Positions 6,434 through 8,790 of a stretch of 8,790 nt of DNA are shown in pieces; within the stretch, counting starts at the first letter, position 1, and the number at the start of each line of letters is the position of its first letter. Below the pieces are notes generated by a model. The model did not search any database, had not been told where the DNA came from, and saw nothing but the letters and a program-made list of their open reading frames with translations. The translations under genes were made by a program, and so were the position numbers. The stretch spans positions 1 through 8,790 of the forward strand of contig CAAGIG010000080.1 in assembly GCA_900769885.1 (NCBI GenBank). Direction: 5' to 3'. This DNA comes from Rikenellaceae bacterium (GTDB lineage: Bacteria > Bacteroidota > Bacteroidia > Bacteroidales > UBA932).

Positions 6434-7987
6434 ATGAAACTCCCCGAAAATGTATCGAAAATTGTAGGTAAGACCTATAAAGGCAAGAGGGATGACGAGG
6501 GCCGTCCCCACGGACACGGCATTATGGAATATTTGACGAGTAGTGAAAAGAAGTACAAGTACGAGGGGCATTTCGAGCACGGAGTGCGCTCCGGTTATGG
6601 AGTGTGGCACGAGACTGTCCAGCTCATCCGAGAATATGAGCCGTGGGAGTGGGCGCAGATGGGAGATTATGACAGCGCAGGCAGATTGATTCGCCCGAAC
6701 ACAAAACCAGGTCCTCGTAAGGAGGTCATTAACTATTGGGATGAGAAGTTCAGAGGATGGTGGCGGAACGACGATGCTGCCCATAGTCTGAAACACAAAA
6801 AATATGCTGAATGGCACTCTGCCAGAGTTGATGATGAAAAGGTTTTGGCCAATCTGATAGATTTCAAAGCAGTCAGAACGTTGCCTCATTCGAAGGTTTC
6901 CAATCTTACCATAAGTAGCAATCCTTATAAAAGGTACGCATACGGTGTATGGCTTTGGGCGTGTCGCAAAGATCCCGAATCATTGAAGACAGCGTTTAAG
7001 ATTTTTGAGGAGTCAGCAGACAAAGGCATTGCAGATGCTCTGCAGATGCTCTCTGGAATGTATTATCTTGGAGAGGTATATGATGAAGAAACAGGACGGT
7101 TTATAATGGATCGTGAACTCTCTCAGGAACTGACTTTGCAGGCAATAGGGAAAGGGAGCATTCTTGCTAAACTCAGACATAACAGAAACCTGTTCTTCGG
7201 CACTTCTGAAGTAGAGGCAGATCGGGCTGCTGCCATTGCAGAGGCAGTACACGAGTCATCACCTCTCTTCAGTAAATCGATTCTTTGGATGGAACAGCTC
7301 GGATGTTTTTATGAAATCGAAGGTGAGAGAGAAAAAGCTATCAATGCATACGGGAAGTGTATTGTCGACGGATATTATGCTCCAATCTACAACCTTGCCC
7401 AGATGTATCTGAAGGATGGAGATGAGGACTACTATGAGAGATTGATGAAATTAGGTCAGGAGCTTGGAGTGCCGGACTGCAGTATTCTTGGAATGGAGAA
7501 TAAGGACAGATGGGACTCCCTCAGCGGTGACGAAAGGCTTGATATATACCGCCAGTTAAATAGAAATCTGCCGGAAGGCATTGACCGTGGCAGTGGTTTG
7601 TGTGCATATATATTAGCGGATGCTTTGCTTAACGGCAAGTTTGGCTATAATATAAATTTGGATTTGGGTAAGAAATATGCAGACCTTGCATTGACCTATG
7701 GTTTCAATTCAGGTGCCTCTTTGATTATCGAGGCCGCAGAAACACTCAATGATCCTGAATTCATATCGGATGATGAGCTGTTGAAACTAAGATACAAGGC
7801 ATTACGCTATGGCGTTGAAGAACAGCTTGATTATGTAATCAAAAATAAGGAGACCTATATTGAAATGGGTTACGGTAATGAGATAGAAAAAGTATGGATG
7901 CCTATGTGGAAGAAGAGCCATTCCCTAGTAGCATCGACCAACGATACATTACATATAAAACCAGATACCCGGTCAAGCCGGGTATGA
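6434..7987 (+). CDS. MORN-repeat and Sel1/TPR-like repeat protein of unknown function
   Basis: I do not recognise a named family for the whole 517-aa protein. The N-terminus carries two MORN-type repeats: YKGKRDDEGRPHGHGIMEY (15-33) and YEGHFEHGVRSGYGVWH (43-59), each with the Y-x-G...G-x-G spacing. A Trp-rich stretch follows (about 61-113). From about 168 the protein is helical with Sel1/TPR-like units, for example at 168-255 (KTAFKIFEESADKGIADALQ), 282-350 (KAINAYGKCIVDGYYAPIYN) and 388-440 (GKKYADLALTYGFNSGASL). No signal peptide or membrane helix is seen, so it is probably cytoplasmic. Such repeats usually act as protein-binding scaffolds; no catalytic motif is visible. A TAA sits three bases before the ATG and fits this start. 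The gene stands alone with its own promoter. The final eight or so codons and the stop lie in a palindromic repeat (7965-7985), so the native C-terminus may have been replaced. Confidence 0.8.
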   Translation: MKLPENVSKIVGKTYKGKRDDEGRPHGHGIMEYLTSSEKKYKYEGHFEHGVRSGYGVWHETVQLIREYEPWEWAQMGDYDSAGRLIRPNTKPGPRKEVINYWDEKFRGWWRNDDAAHSLKHKKYAEWHSARVDDEKVLANLIDFKAVRTLPHSKVSNLTISSNPYKRYAYGVWLWACRKDPESLKTAFKIFEESADKGIADALQMLSGMYYLGEVYDEETGRFIMDRELSQELTLQAIGKGSILAKLRHNRNLFFGTSEVEADRAAAIAEAVHESSPLFSKSILWMEQLGCFYEIEGEREKAINAYGKCIVDGYYAPIYNLAQMYLKDGDEDYYERLMKLGQELGVPDCSILGMENKDRWDSLSGDERLDIYRQLNRNLPEGIDRGSGLCAYILADALLNGKFGYNINLDLGKKYADLALTYGFNSGASLIIEAAETLNDPEFISDDELLKLRYKALRYGVEEQLDYVIKNKETYIEMGYGNEIEKVWMPMWKKSHSLVASTNDTLHIKPDTRSSRV

Positions 7988-8023
7988 CACCACAACGCAA
8001 GCCGAGTATGACACCATCATACG
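7965..8023. repeat. Palindrome plus two-copy tandem repeat at the end of the MORN/Sel1 gene
   Basis: ATACCCGG (7965-7972) and CCGGGTAT (7978-7985) form a perfect 8-bp stem with loop TCAAG. Overlapping this, a unit beginning CAAGCCGGGTATGACACCA (7974-7997, 24 nt) is followed directly by a second copy, CAAGCCGAGTATGACACCA... (7998-8023, 26 nt). The stop codon TGA (7985-7987) lies inside copy one. No T-run follows the hairpin, so it is not a standard intrinsic terminator. It resembles REP-type intergenic palindromes. Confidence 0.7.
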
Positions 8024-8065
8024 CGACCACATTCAATCGCTTTTCCGTGCCCGAAACAATTTCAA

Positions 8066-8128
8066 GCCATCCGGAATTGCGTGCGAACGCTTAAGCGAAG
8101 CGTTTAGTGAGCACCAATTCCGAGTGGC
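8066..8128. repeat. 63-nt imperfect palindrome
   Basis: Four nested pairings share one centre: GCCA/TGGC (8066-8069 with 8125-8128), CGGAATTG/CAATTCCG (8072-8079 with 8115-8122), GTGC/GCAC (8081-8084 with 8111-8114) and AACGCTT/AAGCGTT (8086-8092 with 8098-8104, loop AAGCG). That gives 23 Watson-Crick pairs with small internal loops. No T-run follows on either strand. It could be a palindromic mini-element or a structured RNA; its identity is unknown. Confidence 0.75.
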
Positions 8129-8182
8129 GACCAAATGTCCAACACAAAAAAAAGTACAACAATATCGTCACCACAAATTCGT

Positions 8183-8316
8183 AAAAACACCTGGATCACC
8201 AATATGCCCCTACAGATATCTACAAAGCCAAATCACCGTTCCAGGTGTACCAAAATTCAGCAGCACCTGGAGCACCAGAACACACTCTAACCCCAATTTG
8301 CGCGCCAGGTGTTTTT
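8183..8316. repeat. 134-bp segment bounded by a perfect 12-bp inverted repeat, with alternating CACCTGG copies
   Basis: AAAAACACCTGG (8183-8194) is the exact reverse complement of CCAGGTGTTTTT (8305-8316). Inside are a further inverted copy, CCAGGTG (8241-8247), and a direct one, CACCTGG (8264-8270). The 7-mer therefore occurs four times in strictly alternating orientation (8188, 8241, 8264, 8305). No clear target-site duplication flanks the segment. It may be a small non-autonomous element or an array of protein-binding sites. Confidence 0.65.
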
Positions 8317-8450
8317 GCCAGGACTATCCAGTAAACAGACTATGCCACTAATAAAATACTAGATATTTACTGCCATACACTAACTCATATTAGAAGCCAT
8401 CGATCACACAACAGGCTCAAATTCCAAGTAACCCTATAACAGCTAACCGC

Positions 8451-8481
8451 AAATGTCTCAAAACGTAAAAACTTGCAATTG
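8451..8481 (+). repeat. 31-nt direct repeat, copy 1
   Basis: This begins AAATGTCT and contains the core AAACGTAAAAACTTG. It matches copy 2 at 27 of 31 positions, with starts 99 nt apart. A 10-bp hairpin follows directly. Its meaning is unknown. Confidence 0.75.
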
Positions 8482-8482
8482 C

Positions 8483-8508
8483 TTGTGATTTAGCGAAATA
8501 AATCACAA
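8483..8508. repeat. Perfect 10-bp hairpin with 6-nt loop
   Basis: TTGTGATTTA (8483-8492) pairs with TAAATCACAA (8499-8508) around the loop GCGAAA. It lies between the two 31-nt direct repeats, two bases after copy 1. No T-run follows, so termination is unlikely. It could be part of a mobile-element end or an operator. Confidence 0.7.
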
Positions 8509-8549
8509 CAGACTGAGTAATAACAATATATGGAATTTTTCCCATTTTA

Positions 8550-8580
8550 AAATGTCTGCAAACGTAAAAACTTGAAGTTG
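8550..8580 (+). repeat. 31-nt direct repeat, copy 2
   Basis: This is the second copy of the repeat at 8451-8481, with differences only at unit positions 9, 10, 26 and 28. It ends 45 nt before the transposase-like reading frame. Confidence 0.75.
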
Positions 8581-8584
8581 AGCA

Positions 8585-8616
8585 TTAGGAAATTAAATCT
8601 ATATCCCGTTACTTTG
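8585..8616 (+). promoter_or_regulatory. Weak promoter-like sequence before the transposase fragment
   Basis: TTAG (8585-8588), a 20-nt spacer, and TTACTTTG (8609-8616); each element is one base off consensus. An ATG at 8630 follows but meets a stop after two codons. This may be the original promoter of the element whose coding region was damaged. Weak evidence. Confidence 0.3.
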
Positions 8617-8625
8617 CAATACTAA

Positions 8626-8790
8626 ACAGATGAACTAAAGAATTGCCCTGAACCATTGCAGATAATAGAGAACCTGTTTATCGCAGCAAAAGTAGCGGCA
8701 ATGGATTCTCGGGAGAAGATAAACTACTTACGGGAAATGAACACAGAACGTGACAGACGAAACCAGATGCAGTACCAATACGATATGGGA
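8626..8790 (+). pseudogene. C-terminal fragment resembling PD-(D/E)XK (Rpn-like) family transposase; runs off right edge
   Basis: The frame encodes 55 residues to the window edge with no in-frame ATG before residue 26, and an in-frame TAA (8623-8625) closes it upstream. The peptide (LFIAAKVAAMDSREKINYLR, then a charged MNTERDRRNQMQYQYDMG) looks like the helical C-terminal region of PD-(D/E)XK nuclease family transposases, common in Bacteroidales. In that family, text of the type LFxxAExAKxxxEExxxYxxSLK precedes a charged tail. The nuclease domain and start codon are missing, so this appears to be a 5'-truncated remnant. The family call is from memory of the pattern and is moderate; the true 3' end lies outside the window. 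Confidence 0.55.

Larger units (their letters stand above)
7988..8625. other. Gene-free, repeat-rich region
   Basis: No credible gene is visible in these 638 bases. Open frames on the + strand at 7894-8094 and 8124-8351 have no recognisable domain, and the region has many stops in all frames. The + strand at 8161-8340 is strongly C-rich (55 C against 28 G by hand count). The stretch holds the palindromes and repeats listed separately and ends at a transposase-like fragment. It is best read as decayed accessory DNA. Confidence 0.65.

Noticed and set aside
7965..7985. Intrinsic terminator of the MORN/Sel1 gene
   Set aside because: The hairpin is perfect, but GACACCACAACG follows instead of a T-run, and it starts before the stop codon.
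7894..8351. Two + strand frames (7894-8094 and 8124-8351) as small genes
   Set aside because: The first starts inside the MORN/Sel1 gene and runs through the tandem repeat and palindrome. The second spans the inverted-repeat segment. Neither has a promoter, a domain or plausible composition.
7965..8580. CRISPR array
   Set aside because: Repeats are of different kinds, occur only two to four times, and lack regular spacers; no cas gene is present.

Overview
The window looks like a chromosomal segment from a member of the order Bacteroidales. Three things point there. Promoters fit the Bacteroidetes type (TTTG, 19-20 nt spacer, TAnnTTTG). Start codons lack Shine-Dalgarno sequences and sit in AT-rich leaders. 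Rho carries the long disordered insertion known from Bacteroides. I would not name a genus from the sequence alone.

Left part (1-5514), envelope and housekeeping genes. The first 61 codons of a secreted N-acetylmuramoyl-L-alanine amidase (peptidoglycan hydrolase) read leftward off the window edge. Divergent from it, and sharing an interlocked promoter region (194-239), is lptD, the outer-membrane LPS-assembly barrel. It is followed in the same direction by ridA (imine/enamine deaminase, 30 bp gap) and rho (transcription termination factor, 15 bp gap). The spacing suggests one transcription unit, lptD-ridA-rho. The divergent pair would link cell-wall remodelling with LPS export.

Middle (5515-6433). 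Rho ends against a convergent gene for a queuosine-precursor transporter of the YhhQ/VUT family. A hairpin between them serves as a shared terminator, and one of its arms encodes the last residues of the transporter. The 161-bp gap beyond the transporter holds a good promoter for the next rightward gene.

Right part (6434-8790), accessory. A cytoplasmic 517-aa protein combines two N-terminal MORN repeats with Sel1/TPR-like helical repeats; its function is unknown. Its stop codon lies inside a palindromic repeat. From there to 8625 I see no credible gene. This stretch is C-rich on the + strand and packed with repeats: a tandem repeat with a hairpin, a 63-nt imperfect palindrome, four alternating CACCTGG copies bounded by a 12-bp inverted repeat, a pair of 31-nt direct repeats, and a 10-bp hairpin. 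It ends in a 5'-truncated fragment resembling the C-terminal part of a PD-(D/E)XK (Rpn-like) family transposase, which runs off the right edge. The right end therefore looks like a mobile-element or repeat graveyard beside a conserved core block.

I found no tRNA, rRNA, CRISPR array or clear new defence system. The strongest items for follow-up are the interlocked divergent promoter, the Rho linker with an AT-hook-like motif, the single cysteine pair in LptD, and the repeat cluster at 7965-8625.
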